Origin: Fimbriimonadaceae bacterium
GTDB lineage: Bacteria; Armatimonadota; Fimbriimonadia; Fimbriimonadales; Fimbriimonadaceae
DNA: 64,000 nt
NCBI GenBank assembly: GCA_019454145.1
Contig: CP075366.1
Span: 2,645,564-2,709,563 of the forward strand
Direction: 5' to 3'
Shown here: positions 37,627-47,304 of the stretch, piece by piece
How positions within the stretch are numbered: position 1 is the first letter of the stretch
Layout of the letters: every line of letters begins with the position of its first letter
Notes under the pieces: model-generated
Databases searched by the model: none
Seen by the model: the letters and a program-made list of their open reading frames with translations, nothing else
What the model was told of the DNA's origin: nothing
Made by a program: the position numbers and the translations under genes

Positions 37627-38841
37627 CTACCGATCAATCTCGCCGAGCACGATGTCAATAGAACCGATAATCGCAATGACATCGGCAATCAAGCGACCAA
37701 CTGCCAAGACCTCAAGTGACTTCAGATTCATGAAGCTTGAAGGGCGTTCGTGCCAGCGGTAAGGTCGGTTGGAACCATCGCCAATAACATAAAAACCGAG
37801 TTCACCTTTAGAACCCTCAATCCCCGCGTAAGCTTCGCCAGCGGGAGCGCGGAATCCTTCCGTATACAGTTTGAAGTGGTGGATCACCGATTCCATACTG
37901 CTATCTAATTCGTGGCGTGGTGGCGGAGCGACTTTTCGGTCGAGCGTATTGTACGGCCCTTCGGGCAATCCATCAATACATTGCTGAAGAATCTTGCAGG
38001 ATTCCTTCATTTCGGCAATCCGAACCAAGAATCGATCGTACACATCGCCGACATGACCGATGGGGATATCAAAATCAAAATCTTCGTAACTGCTGTACGG
38101 TTTTGCTTTGCGGAGATCAAATGCAACGCCGGATGCTCGAGCGATTGGGCCGGAGCAACCAAGCGCAAGTGCTTCGGCACCGGTGAGGATTCCAACGTCT
38201 TGCGTGCGCTCTTTCCAAATCGGATTTTCGACTAGGAGGTTCTCACAAACCTGAAGTTCCTTAGGGAATTCTAGTAGGAACTTGCGGAGTTTGACTTCTA
38301 AACCAGCGGGAATATCCCCACGCAGACCACCCGGAACAATCCAAGACGGCATCATACGAACACCTGAGAACATCTCGAACATATCGAGAATCATTTCTCG
38401 CTGTTGCATGATGTAGAAAAATGGAGTCATCGCACCGAGATCAAGTGCATGAGTTCCCAACCAGACGCAGTGGCTGGCGATTCGGGAAAGTTCGGCGAGC
38501 ATGACTCGCAAGTATTGACCTCGCTTCGGAACTTCACAACCGATCAGCTTTTCAACTGCCAAGGCATGAGCGAGGTTGTTTCCGTTTGCGTTAAGGTAAT
38601 CCATGCGGTCGGTCATGACCACACATTTATGATAAGTCTGGTATTCGGCTTCTTTTTCCATCCCTGTGTGGAGATAGCCGATCACGCATTTGGCGCGAAC
38701 AATGGTTTCGCCTTCTAGTTCGCAAATCACCCGAAGCACGCCGTGAGTAGAGGGGTGTTGCGGACCCATGTTCACGATCATCGTGTTCTCGCCAGTTTTT
38801 TCGAACACGGTTTCGGTGCTTGGAATGAAGGTCTGACTCAT
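37627..38841 (-). CDS. nuoD: NADH-quinone oxidoreductase subunit D
   Basis: 404 residues. NuoD is the 49 kDa-type subunit lining the quinone pocket of complex I. The start block NMGPQHPSTHGVLRV with the quinone-binding histidine, the HTGMEK and YLNANGNNLAHALAVEKL segments, and the C-terminal GEIDR ending are all present. A TAAACT lies 8 nt before the ATG, so it can be transcribed separately from nuoC, from which two prepilin units separate it. Confidence 0.97.
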   Translation of the reverse strand: MSQTFIPSTETVFEKTGENTMIVNMGPQHPSTHGVLRVICELEGETIVRAKCVIGYLHTGMEKEAEYQTYHKCVVMTDRMDYLNANGNNLAHALAVEKLIGCEVPKRGQYLRVMLAELSRIASHCVWLGTHALDLGAMTPFFYIMQQREMILDMFEMFSGVRMMPSWIVPGGLRGDIPAGLEVKLRKFLLEFPKELQVCENLLVENPIWKERTQDVGILTGAEALALGCSGPIARASGVAFDLRKAKPYSSYEDFDFDIPIGHVGDVYDRFLVRIAEMKESCKILQQCIDGLPEGPYNTLDRKVAPPPRHELDSSMESVIHHFKLYTEGFRAPAGEAYAGIEGSKGELGFYVIGDGSNRPYRWHERPSSFMNLKSLEVLAVGRLIADVIAIIGSIDIVLGEIDR

Positions 38842-38849
38842 GCCGCTTT

Positions 38850-38855
38850 AGTTTA
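38850..38855 (-). promoter_or_regulatory. -10-like hexamer 8 nt from the nuoD start
   Basis: TAAACT on the minus strand. An own promoter would be needed because the units 5 and 6 terminators separate nuoD from nuoC. Confidence 0.4.
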
Positions 38856-38923
38856 CAGCCTTTACGAAACTGCTTACGTACCTTTCGGTGATTTTTGAGG
38901 AGTGAATCAAGGCAATTAACTGC

Positions 38924-38963
38924 AAAAATAGAAATAGGTTGCCCAGATTCTGGACAACCTATT
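38924..38963 (-). terminator. terminator of unit 5
   Basis: AATAGGTTG-CCAG and CTGG-CAACCTATT form a long stem with a single mismatch and a 3 nt loop, followed by T-rich sequence on the minus strand. Confidence 0.85.
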
Positions 38964-38986
38964 TTGTTTATGTCATTGACCTTAGA

Positions 38987-39187
38987 CTATGGACCGGTTT
39001 GCATTTCTGCTTGTCCGGCTCCACCACCGCCACCACCTGCATTCGTGGATGATTCCGGTTGAATCGGTGATTCACTTTGCTTTACAATGTGCGAATCGTC
39101 AGCCGGCGGCTCTGCAGGAGCACATCCGATGAGTAGCATCGACCCAATGAGGGTCAGGGGCAGCAGGATAGTTGCGATCTTTTTCAT
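38987..39187 (-). CDS. small lipoprotein, unit 5
   Basis: 66 residues from the ATG at 39187, 4 nt after the prepilin stop. Signal peptide with lipobox MLLIGC; the mature tail includes a run of six glycines and ends with Gln, Met and Pro residues. Confidence 0.85.
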   Translation of the reverse strand: MKKIATILLPLTLIGSMLLIGCAPAEPPADDSHIVKQSESPIQPESSTNAGGGGGGAGQAEMQTGP

Positions 39188-39191
39188 GTGA

Positions 39192-40163
39192 TTAGTCTTG
39201 TCGGTCAGGTCGGAAGAAGCAGACGTAGCGATATCCACCAGTTGTGTTGGTGGTGGTCAAGTTACCGCAGTCTCCATCGTTGGTTGCCCAGTAGGAGAAT
39301 CCGCTGCCCATTGGACCATAAGCACTGGTGTTAGCAAATGCGTATGCGTCGTTTCGAGCTTCGTTGTTTTGGTTAGGAGCTTGTGCAGCACCTGCGCGTT
39401 GGAACTTAGCAGAGCTGTCAACTCGGGTGTAGATAACACCGCCGCCACCGTTCACGCCACCGAATGTCCAGAGGCGATAACCACCGGAGAAGTTACCGTA
39501 ACCAAAGAACAGACCGTAGTTTGCAGCACCGCTGTCGGTACCTGGTGCTCCACCTGGGTTGAATCGGCAGTTACCAACAAATGTGGTTCCGCAGTTCATG
39601 GATGGGTTTGCACTTGCACGACCGTTGAACTTGAGGTTACCGGTACCGGACCAGAACAATGGGGTAGCAGAAACTGCAGTGACTGCGGTTCCGCTGTAGG
39701 TGTTCAATTGACCGTTCATGGTAACGCCCATTTGCCAAGGTTTTGGAGCGCCAGTGTTGGTGCTGAAGACTTCACCTGGGATGGTGGTCAAGTTTTGGTT
39801 AGGCGATTGCATGATTTGGCTGTTCTTCATGTATGGATACATGGACATGTGCCACATCGCGTTCACTTCACCAATGATTTGTGCGGAGTCCCAACCGGAA
39901 CCGATAGATCCTGATGGTGCTGGGTGGATGGTGCTGAAGCGGTGAGTACCGTCAGCCCGCACTGACCAAGCAGCCATGAGGTTGTCATCGTAGTCAGCCA
40001 TGTAGATGTTGGCTGAGGTACCCATTTGCTTAATGTTGCTCAATGCTTGGGTCTTCTTAGCTGCTTCTTTTGCTTGTGCAAAAACAGGGAAGAGGATGGC
40101 AGCAAGGATTGCGATGATCGCGATAACGACCAGCAGTTCAATCAGCGTAAATGCTTTTTTCAT
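39192..40163 (-). CDS. H-type prepilin-like protein, unit 5
   Basis: 323 residues, the longest copy: [42 protein letters not shown], cysteine pair in MNCGTTFVGNCRFNPGG, RVDSSAKFQRAG and a C-terminal FFRPD. It shares [18 protein letters not shown] and CRFNPG with prepilin 6, its upstream neighbour, so these two seem a recent pair. Codon use is notably regular (CGTA, GGT), perhaps reflecting high expression. Confidence 0.92.
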   Translation of the reverse strand: MKKAFTLIELLVVIAIIAILAAILFPVFAQAKEAAKKTQALSNIKQMGTSANIYMADYDDNLMAAWSVRADGTHRFSTIHPAPSGSIGSGWDSAQIIGEVNAMWHMSMYPYMKNSQIMQSPNQNLTTIPGEVFSTNTGAPKPWQMGVTMNGQLNTYSGTAVTAVSATPLFWSGTGNLKFNGRASANPSMNCGTTFVGNCRFNPGGAPGTDSGAANYGLFFGYGNFSGGYRLWTFGGVNGGGGVIYTRVDSSAKFQRAGAAQAPNQNNEARNDAYAFANTSAYGPMGSGFSYWATNDGDCGNLTTTNTTGGYRYVCFFRPDRQD

Positions 40164-40179
40164 TGTATTAGTGCTCCGA

Positions 40180-40199
40180 GTTCCTGCAAATACAGGAAC
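40180..40199. repeat. GTTCCTG-N6-CAGGAAC inverted repeat, unit 5
   Basis: A perfect 7 bp inverted repeat ending 17 nt before the prepilin 5 ATG. It resembles the GTTnCC/GGGAAC repeats of the other units. Confidence 0.5.
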
Positions 40200-40257
40200 A
40201 AGATAGTCATAGGCACAACGAACCAGGCTAATGGCCTTAATACCTACGTCATTACTT

Positions 40258-40286
40258 TGTACCTCAAGTTGCGTGCCTTTGTTCCC
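40258..40286 (-). promoter_or_regulatory. weak ECF-like promoter match, unit 5
   Basis: On the minus strand GGGAACAA, 15 nt, then GGTACA. The -10 part matches units 3 and 6 only if shifted by 1 nt. Confidence 0.25.
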
Positions 40287-40529
40287 ACATTTTTATTTTT
40301 TTTAAGGAACTGCAAAAATACTCATAAAAATAGGATTAATTTACGAGAAACAAATCTAAGGTGCCGGAATCCTAGGGAATCCTCTCGTTCAATACTGTTC
40401 CCAAGAATGCATAAAATAATGGAACTCACCTTTATTTTATAGTTGAATTGTGCCAGACGCCAAAATAAGTAGAAAGTGGGCCGAAGGGCCTATGCCTGTC
40501 TTGTGCGGAGATGGGGAATGAGTTTTAAC

Positions 40530-40567
40530 AAAAAACGGAGCCGGCTTGTTTGACCAAACCGGCTCCG
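40530..40567 (-). terminator. terminator of unit 6
   Basis: CGGAGCCGG and CCGGCTCCG form a perfect 9 bp stem followed on the minus strand by six T residues, about 26 nt after the lipoprotein stop. Confidence 0.92.
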
Positions 40568-40592
40568 AGAAGTGGATAGAAATGAAGTTCAG

Positions 40593-40804
40593 CTACTTTC
40601 CAGAATTACCGCTATCACCTACGGATGAAGGAACTGAACTATTGTTGAGACTGCTTTCGGGTACAGCAGTCATTCCGCTGGTGTTTTCCGTTGACGTAGG
40701 ATTCGCGCCTGGAGTTTCTGCATCAGGTTGAGCACATCCAGTCACCAATACCAAAACGGCGAGAGCCACGATGCCAGTAATTAGCTGGAAGAATCCTCTC
40801 ACCA

Positions 40805-40808
<4 letters not shown>
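40593..40808 (-). CDS. small lipoprotein, unit 6
   Basis: 71 residues from the ATG at 40808, which overlaps the prepilin stop (ATGA). Signal peptide with lipobox LVTGC; the mature tail is rich in Ser, Thr, Asn, Pro and Gly. The longest of the six partners. Confidence 0.84.
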
Positions 40809-41706
<898 letters not shown>

Positions 41707-41710
<4 letters not shown>

Positions 41711-41727
41711 GATATGAATTGCTCCAT
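41707..41727 (-). CDS. possible leader mini-ORF overlapping the prepilin 6 start
   Basis: ATG GAG CAA TTC ATA TCA TGA encodes M-E-Q-F-I-S; its TGA overlaps the prepilin ATG as ATGA. AGGAGG lies at the ideal 6 nt before this ATG but ~24 nt before the prepilin ATG, so coupling is plausible. Confidence 0.4.
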
Positions 41728-41749
41728 GCGAACCCTCCTAGGGGGCCGC

Positions 41750-41802
41750 AAAAAAGAAAAGACAGGCAACGACAAGCTTTCACTCGCCGGATGACTGTCT
41801 CT
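41750..41802 (-). terminator. terminator-like hairpin in the leader of unit 6
   Basis: On the minus strand AGACAG and CTGTCT enclose an inner helix (CGGCGAG/CTTGTCG with wobbles) and are followed by TTTTCTTTTTT. The outer stem and T tract closely match the leader hairpin of unit 3. Confidence 0.6.
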
Positions 41803-41811
41803 TGCTGGGAA

Positions 41812-41840
41812 CTACGCAAAATTAGACAAAAAGAGTTCCC
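41812..41840 (-). promoter_or_regulatory. possible ECF-like promoter of unit 6
   Basis: On the minus strand GGGAACTC, exactly 15 nt, then GCGTAG. The expected start coincides with the beginning of the leader hairpin, as at unit 3. Confidence 0.45.
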
Positions 41841-41889
41841 AAATTTAGGTTCAAATGGGAACTTTCTAGGTTCAAAAGAAACTTGCTGG

Positions 41890-41908
41890 GTTCCCAATTT
41901 TAGGGAAC
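41890..41908. repeat. perfect GTTCCC-N7-GGGAAC inverted repeat, unit 6
   Basis: Lies 5 bp from the nuoC stop. Further half-sites GGGAAC or GTTCCC occur at 41807, 41835 and 41857, giving five in about 100 bp. Confidence 0.6.
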
Positions 41909-41912
41909 TCAA

Positions 41913-42506
41913 TTATCGTCCAGAGATTTCTTCTGAGCCAGTTACGCCTTCAAACGATTCGCCAGCATGGGGCATCTGAATATCTTCGACCGCTGGCCCT
42001 TCAGTTCCAGCGTGGAACACAACATCTTCGCCGCCGAGGGGAACTTCTTTGCGCAAGGGGAATCCGATCCAGTCGTCGGGCAAAAGGAATCGTTCGCCGG
42101 GTTCTGCCTCGTTGCCTTCAAATACAACTCCATAAAGGTCTTGGATTTCGCGTTCGGGATATTCGGCGCCAAGAAATATGTCTTTCAGAGTTGGAATGGA
42201 TTCACCGTCATTCACTGCCACTTTGACGAACAAGCGTTCGTTGATGTGAGTGCTGAACAGGTTGTAAACAACCTCGAACCGGCCTTCTAAATCTCGGGCA
42301 TGTTGCCAAGTGGAATAATCAACCCCGACGCATTCGACAAAATAATCGTATTTTGTGTTGGGATCACTCTTTAGCGCTTCGACAATGGCGGGCAGATCGC
42401 TGGGTGCGACACATACATAAGTGTCACCGCGGTTTTCAAACTGCTTGATAATCTTCTTCGAGAATTTTTTATCGAGCAGGGCAAGATCAGCACGTACTGT
42501 GGTCAT
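41913..42506 (-). CDS. nuoC: NADH-quinone oxidoreductase subunit C
   Basis: 197 residues. NuoC (30 kDa type) joins the peripheral arm of complex I. The signature block YPEREIQDLYGVVFEGNEAEPGERFLLPDDWIGFPLRKE is clear. The ATG overlaps the nuoA stop by 1 nt (TAATG), with no nuoB between. It is not fused to NuoD. Confidence 0.96.
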   Translation of the reverse strand: MTTVRADLALLDKKFSKKIIKQFENRGDTYVCVAPSDLPAIVEALKSDPNTKYDYFVECVGVDYSTWQHARDLEGRFEVVYNLFSTHINERLFVKVAVNDGESIPTLKDIFLGAEYPEREIQDLYGVVFEGNEAEPGERFLLPDDWIGFPLRKEVPLGGEDVVFHAGTEGPAVEDIQMPHAGESFEGVTGSEEISGR

Positions 42507-42970
42507 TACGAAGTCGCCTCCTTATTGAACACCGCGTCACCAATCGGCTCAGAAATTGTGAGATTGGAATCCTGGAGTTTTTCTGGCGCGAGGGATACTG
42601 CTTCGTCCCAATCAAGCGCGCCGACTTTGATGATGTAGAGATAACCGATGATCCATATCACCAAGAACACGAGAATATCGACTCCCGTGAAGATTTGAAA
42701 TGCCGTAGATCCGTGTTTGAAGACAGTAAACCAACTCCAAAGGAAGACAACTTCAATATCAAAAAGTACAAAAATAATTGCGACCAGATAGAATTTGATC
42801 GGAATTCGTTCTAGTGCTTGGCCCAATGGTTCGACGCCGCATTCGTAAGCGGATGATTTGTAGCTTGTGATTCGTTTTGGGCCAAGAATGTAGCTGCCCA
42901 AAACCATGACCGTGCAGACCACGGCGGCAAGGCCCATCATCATCAGGATGGGAATGTATTCGCCGAACAT
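42506..42970 (-). CDS. nuoA: NADH-quinone oxidoreductase subunit A
   Basis: 154 residues with three predicted membrane helices. The loop YECGVEPLGQA between helices 1 and 2 is the NuoA signature, near the quinone channel. It also has the ILFDIEVVFLWSW helix. It heads the minus-strand nuo series; a TAACAT lies 7 nt before the ATG. The C-terminal ~35-residue tail is longer than usual. Confidence 0.95.
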   Translation of the reverse strand: MFGEYIPILMMMGLAAVVCTVMVLGSYILGPKRITSYKSSAYECGVEPLGQALERIPIKFYLVAIIFVLFDIEVVFLWSWFTVFKHGSTAFQIFTGVDILVFLVIWIIGYLYIIKVGALDWDEAVSLAPEKLQDSNLTISEPIGDAVFNKEATS

Positions 42971-42977
42971 AGTTCCG

Positions 42978-42983
42978 ATGTTA
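42978..42983 (-). promoter_or_regulatory. -10-like hexamer 7 nt from the nuoA start
   Basis: TAACAT on the minus strand, divergent from the trpD element at 43006. Confidence 0.4.
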
Positions 42984-43005
42984 CCAGCATGAGAATCATC
43001 GGAAG

Positions 43006-43011
43006 TAAACT
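43006..43011 (+). promoter_or_regulatory. -10-like hexamer that decides the trpD start
   Basis: TAAACT is 8 nt before ATG 43020 and overlaps the TTG at 43011, so the TTG could not be translated from this promoter. Confidence 0.4.
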
Positions 43012-43019
43012 TGTCCTTG

Positions 43020-44024
43020 ATGAACGTTCAAGAAGCTCTCGCAAGAATAGTTGACGGTGGAAATCTCACCGCCGAAGAAGCCGAGCAAGTGATGGCTTTC
43101 TTAATGTTGGGCGAAGTTCATCACGGCTTGATTGGCGGATTTCTTGCGGCTATGCAGGTAAAAGGAGTCACTGGGGCAGAGTTAGCGGGGTTTGCCCGAG
43201 AAATGCGGAAACACGCGGTTCAGTTTAAGTTTGATTCACAAAACTTAGTTGATACCTGTGGAACCGGAGGTGGGCGACCAACGTTTAATCTTTCTACTGG
43301 AGCGGCAATTCTAGCCGCTGCTTGCGGAGCTAAAGTTGCAAAGCATGGAAATCGAGCCGTCACCAGTAAATGCGGCAGCGCAGATGTGCTAGAAGCTTTG
43401 GGAGTTCCAATTGAAGGGAATGAGGCTGATCAGAAAGCAAGATTCGAAAAGTCTGGATTAGTGTTCTTGTATGCCCCGAGCCATCACCCAGCGGTTCGGC
43501 ACGTTGCGCCAGTCCGCAAAGCAATGGGGATTCGAACGTTATTCAATCTTCTTGGGCCGTTAGCTAATCCAGCAGGTGCCTCGCGACAAATGGTTGGAGT
43601 ATTTAATCCTAATTCAATGGTTCCAGTTGCGGAAGCATTAGTCGAACTTGGAACCGAACACGCCTTTGTAGTTCATGGCGAGGACGGAATGGACGAAGTC
43701 ACGCCGTGTGCAGCTACACAATATGTAGAGGTTAAGGCAGGAAATATTAGCAAAGGGAAATGGGAGCCGAGCGATTTTGGTATCTCAACTCTTGATGAAA
43801 GCGCGTTAGCTCATGGCGACGGTGTTGAAGGCAACGCAAAAATTCTGCGAGAAGCATTGAGTGATCCCGAATCTCCAAAATCAATGGCCTTGATTCCTAA
43901 CACGGCGGTGACACTGGTGCTCGCTGGGATAGCAAACGATGTCGCTAGTGGGGCAAAAATTGCCCAGGATGCCGTGAGAACTGGAAAAGCAATCGCCTTA
44001 CTTAACCAACTGGCGGGCGCATGA
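43020..44024 (+). CDS. trpD: anthranilate phosphoribosyltransferase
   Basis: 334 residues from the ATG at 43020. TrpD joins anthranilate to PRPP in tryptophan synthesis. The PRPP-binding GTGGGRPTFNLST motif, KHGNRAVTSKCGSADVLEALG and the HHPAVRHVAPVRK region are diagnostic. It overlaps trpC by 4 nt. The anthranilate synthase and trpAB genes are not nearby. Confidence 0.96.
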   Translation: MNVQEALARIVDGGNLTAEEAEQVMAFLMLGEVHHGLIGGFLAAMQVKGVTGAELAGFAREMRKHAVQFKFDSQNLVDTCGTGGGRPTFNLSTGAAILAAACGAKVAKHGNRAVTSKCGSADVLEALGVPIEGNEADQKARFEKSGLVFLYAPSHHPAVRHVAPVRKAMGIRTLFNLLGPLANPAGASRQMVGVFNPNSMVPVAEALVELGTEHAFVVHGEDGMDEVTPCAATQYVEVKAGNISKGKWEPSDFGISTLDESALAHGDGVEGNAKILREALSDPESPKSMALIPNTAVTLVLAGIANDVASGAKIAQDAVRTGKAIALLNQLAGA

Positions 44025-44818
44025 CGATCCTTGATCAGATTTTTGCCGAGAAACGGGCAACAATCAACGCAATCAACACTCACTCATATTTGAGCGAACT
44101 GAAATCAAAAGCCCACGATCAGGCACCAACGCGAGGGTTTCGGAAAGCTTTGGCGAATAGCAAGCATCCGGTTTCCCTGATTGCAGAAGTCAAAAAGGCG
44201 AGTCCAAGCCAGGGTGTAATTCGTAAAAACTTTGACCCGGCTTCGGTGGCAACTTCATACAACCAAGCGGGAGTTGATTGCTTGAGTGTGCTCACGGACG
44301 AAAAATACTTTCAGGGAAGTCAACAGAATCTCGAAATCTGCCATCTCGCCTGTGACTTGCCGATTCTGCGCAAAGACTTCACGACTCACGAACTGGACGT
44401 GTACGCGGCAAGGGCGATGGGGGCCGATGCAATTCTTCTCATTGTCTCGGGATTAACGAAGCCTGAACTCGTTGATCTTCAATCACTGGCTTGGGAGTTA
44501 GGATTGGATGTATTAGTAGAAGTCCACACGATTGCGGAAGCAGAGATCGCAATCGTAATCGGGGCCAATTTGATAGGCGTCAACAATCGAGATTTACACT
44601 CATTTAACGAGAACTTAACTACGAGCGAGGGAATTTTCCCACTGCTCAAAGATAAAGCGCTGTTAGTGAGTGAAAGCTCGCTAAAGTCACACGAAGATGT
44701 GAAGCGTGTAAGCGAAGCAGGCGCAAGGGCTGTTTTAATCGGAACTGCATTTTGCCGTGAGCCAGACATAACTGCCGCCGTGAACCGGATCATGGGTTGG
44801 GAGAATGTGGCGAGTTAA
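44021..44818 (+). CDS. trpC: indole-3-glycerol phosphate synthase
   Basis: 265 residues, a TIM barrel. EVKKASPSQGVI near residue 55, LRKDFTTHELDVY and the GVNNRDLHSF block carry the catalytic lysines and glutamates. It closes the pyrrole ring to make indole-glycerol phosphate. It overlaps trpD by 4 nt and trpF by 14 nt, so the three are translationally coupled. Confidence 0.96.
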   Translation: MTILDQIFAEKRATINAINTHSYLSELKSKAHDQAPTRGFRKALANSKHPVSLIAEVKKASPSQGVIRKNFDPASVATSYNQAGVDCLSVLTDEKYFQGSQQNLEICHLACDLPILRKDFTTHELDVYAARAMGADAILLIVSGLTKPELVDLQSLAWELGLDVLVEVHTIAEAEIAIVIGANLIGVNNRDLHSFNENLTTSEGIFPLLKDKALLVSESSLKSHEDVKRVSEAGARAVLIGTAFCREPDITAAVNRIMGWENVAS

Positions 44819-45404
44819 AGTTTGCGGGCTTACCCGCGCCGAAGACGCTATTTTTGCCGCCCAGCACGGTGCAGAAGCACTCGGTTTTGTGCTCGAACCT
44901 AAAAGCCCAAGATTTTTGAACGACCACGAGTTACCTGCGTTGGTGAGGGCAAGCAACGTTTCCATTCCACTGATAGGAGTCTTTGCAAAATATGAATCTG
45001 AATACCTTTTGCCGGGCTTCGATGCTTATCAAGGCGAAGGAACCGCACCTTCAGAAATCAGCAGTTGGATTCCGGTTTTTCGGCCTAAACCTCAAGACTC
45101 GGTTCAAGATTGGATCAAAGCCACCGAGGGGTGGTCGGTTGCTCTGCTTGATCCTTTCCATGAGTTCCTAGGGGGTGGCACAGGTCAACAGCTTGATTTA
45201 GGGAGATCCGCAGAGTTTGTCAGAGAGTTTTCTGGGAAAGTGATCTTGGCTGGAGGAATTAACGCCGGAAATGTCGCCAACCTCATAAAAACTGTTAAAC
45301 CGTGGGGAGTGGATGCAAGTAGTGGGTTGGAAACTTCACCCGGAGTAAAGAGCACTGCCCTGGTTGAGCGGTATATCGGCGAGGCTCTTTCGGCATTCGG
45401 CTAA
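44805..45404 (+). CDS. trpF: phosphoribosylanthranilate isomerase
   Basis: 199 residues, a TIM barrel. KVCGLTRAEDA at the N-terminus holds the catalytic cysteine, and the C-terminal LAGGINAGNV and GVDASSGLETSPGVK are the phosphate site and the catalytic aspartate region. It carries out the Amadori step before TrpC. It is a separate gene rather than fused to trpC. Confidence 0.95.
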   Translation: MWRVKVCGLTRAEDAIFAAQHGAEALGFVLEPKSPRFLNDHELPALVRASNVSIPLIGVFAKYESEYLLPGFDAYQGEGTAPSEISSWIPVFRPKPQDSVQDWIKATEGWSVALLDPFHEFLGGGTGQQLDLGRSAEFVREFSGKVILAGGINAGNVANLIKTVKPWGVDASSGLETSPGVKSTALVERYIGEALSAFG

Positions 45405-45490
45405 AAAACTTCAAAGTTCGGGCACGGCTGGCGCAAACATTGCGTTATATGGGTGGGCGGATCGTTTGGGTCTGCTGTTAGTGGGATTGG

Positions 45491-45496
45491 TATAAT
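45491..45496 (+). promoter_or_regulatory. -10 element of the ABC exporter operon
   Basis: A perfect TATAAT about 33 nt before the TTG start at 45529; GGAGG lies 9 nt before that start. The -35 region is poor. Confidence 0.45.
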
Positions 45497-45528
45497 CCGG
45501 TCGCACTTTTCCGTGGAGGCTTGCTCTC

Positions 45529-46512
45529 TTGAACCTGGCTATTGAAACAAAAAAACTGACAAAGACATACAAGACAAGCTCTGGTATGCAGAGTGTGGTT
45601 AAAGACCTTGACTTGGAAGTTGAGAAAGGCGAGATTTTCGGCTTTCTTGGCCCCAACGGTGCAGGGAAAACCACAACTATTAAGATTCTTCTTGGCATTA
45701 TCGATGGAACTTCGGGCGAGGCAAACGTTCTTGGCCGCCCAGCTGGTGACATCGAAAGCCACAAGCGATTGAGCTATCTGCCTGAAAAGCCGTACTACTA
45801 CGAGCACATGACCGGGTTGGAAATCACTCAGTTCTACGCAAGCTTGTTTGGAATTAAAGACAAAGAACTTTGCGTTAACTTGCTCAACCGCGTGAACTTG
45901 GGCAACGACTATAACCGCCCAATTAGCCAGTATTCAAAAGGGATGCAACAACGGGTCGGGTTGGCTCAAAGCTTGTTGAACGATCCTGAACTTTTGTTCC
46001 TTGACGAGCCAACGGGTGGTCTTGACCCTATCGCTCACATCGAAATTCGTGACTTGATCCTCAAGTTCCGAGATGAAGGACGAACCGTTTTTATTAGTAG
46101 CCACGAACTTAGCGACGTTGAACGCATTTGCGACCGCGTTGCGATTATCAACAAGGGTGAAATGGTTCACCAAGGCCGTTTGGATGATCTCTTGAGCGGT
46201 GGTCGTATTGAAGTTACGGCGGACGGAGTTCCAGAAAACTTAGCGGATAAGTTCAAGGGAGACGACATGACACTCAGCCTTCGTGCTGGACGACTGATCG
46301 CTGACTTGCCAGACACGATGAGCCCGAACGAAATGATTGATGCAATTCGCACAAGCGGTGGCTCGGTTGTGAGTGTTATCCCGCGGAGAAAGCGACTCGA
46401 AGACTTGTTCCTTGAATCGGTTTCAGGTGACAACTTGGCTAAGGGCCGTGTGACAGGAAAAATGACAGACGATAAGAAAGCGGATACTAAAGAAGAAGAG
46501 GTGAGTTCGTGA
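45529..46512 (+). CDS. ABC transporter ATP-binding protein
   Basis: 327 residues. Walker A GPNGAGKTT at 41-49, signature YSKGMQQ at 135-141, Walker B LLFLDEP at 155-161, and the H-loop histidine in SSHELSDVE. The C-terminal ~90 residues are the regulatory tail common in ABC-2 exporters. It starts at TTG behind GGAGG and overlaps the permease gene by 4 nt. The exported substrate is unknown. Confidence 0.94.
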   Translation: MNLAIETKKLTKTYKTSSGMQSVVKDLDLEVEKGEIFGFLGPNGAGKTTTIKILLGIIDGTSGEANVLGRPAGDIESHKRLSYLPEKPYYYEHMTGLEITQFYASLFGIKDKELCVNLLNRVNLGNDYNRPISQYSKGMQQRVGLAQSLLNDPELLFLDEPTGGLDPIAHIEIRDLILKFRDEGRTVFISSHELSDVERICDRVAIINKGEMVHQGRLDDLLSGGRIEVTADGVPENLADKFKGDDMTLSLRAGRLIADLPDTMSPNEMIDAIRTSGGSVVSVIPRRKRLEDLFLESVSGDNLAKGRVTGKMTDDKKADTKEEEVSS

Positions 46513-47300
46513 ACGTAATTCTCTCCATTGCAAAAACGACAATCGGTGAAGCAATTCGCCGACGCGTTTTGCTCATCATCCTTCTGATCGGGGTTTTGTT
46601 CCTGGTTATTGCTCCCGGCTTGAGTGTTCTCTCGGCTCGGTCAAGCTACACAGTTCTTGTTAGCTTTACCCTCGGGGTTATCCAGCTCACAAGCGCAGTC
46701 ATTGCGATTGTTCTAACGGTTTATTTGCTCCCTAACGAAGTTGAACGGCGCACGATTTACACGATTCTAAGTAAGCCGGTTTATCGCTGGCAATTCTTGC
46801 TTGGAAAGTATCTCGGAGCAGTAGGCGCACTTGGCTTGATGATGGCCTTGATGACGGGCATCTTGGTTCTGGTCTTCAAGATCATGCAGGCAGAAGCTGG
46901 TATGGACGTTGTCATGACTCTGGCCCGCGCGCCGATGATGTACTTCGTCCAAATGAGCTTACTTGCGGCGGTTGCGATGTTTTTCTCAACATTTGCATCG
47001 CCAATCGTGAACTTCTTCTTGACTGGCGGTGTTTATTTGGTTGGGACTTTGTTTAGTCCGGTATTCCAAGATATCGCTGGAAACAACAGTGTAAACGCGA
47101 TGGTTAAAACTGCCGCAACTGTGATCCACACTTTGGTGCCGAACTTCGCACAGTTCAACGTTCAAAACACGATCATTAACTCAGGCTCACAATTGAGAAG
47201 CGAGCAGATGTACTACCTTCAGATGGTGGCGTATGCAATTGCTTATGTAGCCGTGTTCTTGATTGGTGGAATGATGATTTTCGACCGAAAAGAGGTCTGA
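46509..47300 (+). CDS. ABC-2 type transporter permease
   Basis: 263 residues with about six membrane helices. The NVILSIAKTTIGEAIRRRVLLIILLIGVLFL start and the ERRTIYTILSKPVYRWQFLLGKYLG elbow are typical of ABC-2 permeases paired with the preceding ATPase. GTG start overlapping the ATPase stop. The TPR-like gene begins 4 nt after its end. Confidence 0.92.
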   Translation: MNVILSIAKTTIGEAIRRRVLLIILLIGVLFLVIAPGLSVLSARSSYTVLVSFTLGVIQLTSAVIAIVLTVYLLPNEVERRTIYTILSKPVYRWQFLLGKYLGAVGALGLMMALMTGILVLVFKIMQAEAGMDVVMTLARAPMMYFVQMSLLAAVAMFFSTFASPIVNFFLTGGVYLVGTLFSPVFQDIAGNNSVNAMVKTAATVIHTLVPNFAQFNVQNTIINSGSQLRSEQMYYLQMVAYAIAYVAVFLIGGMMIFDRKEV

Positions 47301-47304
47301 CAAT

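Larger units (their letters stand above)
40164..40592. other. 429 bp intergenic region, leader of unit 5 and end of unit 6
   Basis: No gene is seen. It holds a GTTCCTG-N6-CAGGAAC hairpin at 40180-40199, GTTCCC/GGAAC half-sites at 40281-40310 and 40397-40425, a weak ECF-like promoter match, and the unit 6 terminator at 40530-40567. Confidence 0.6.
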
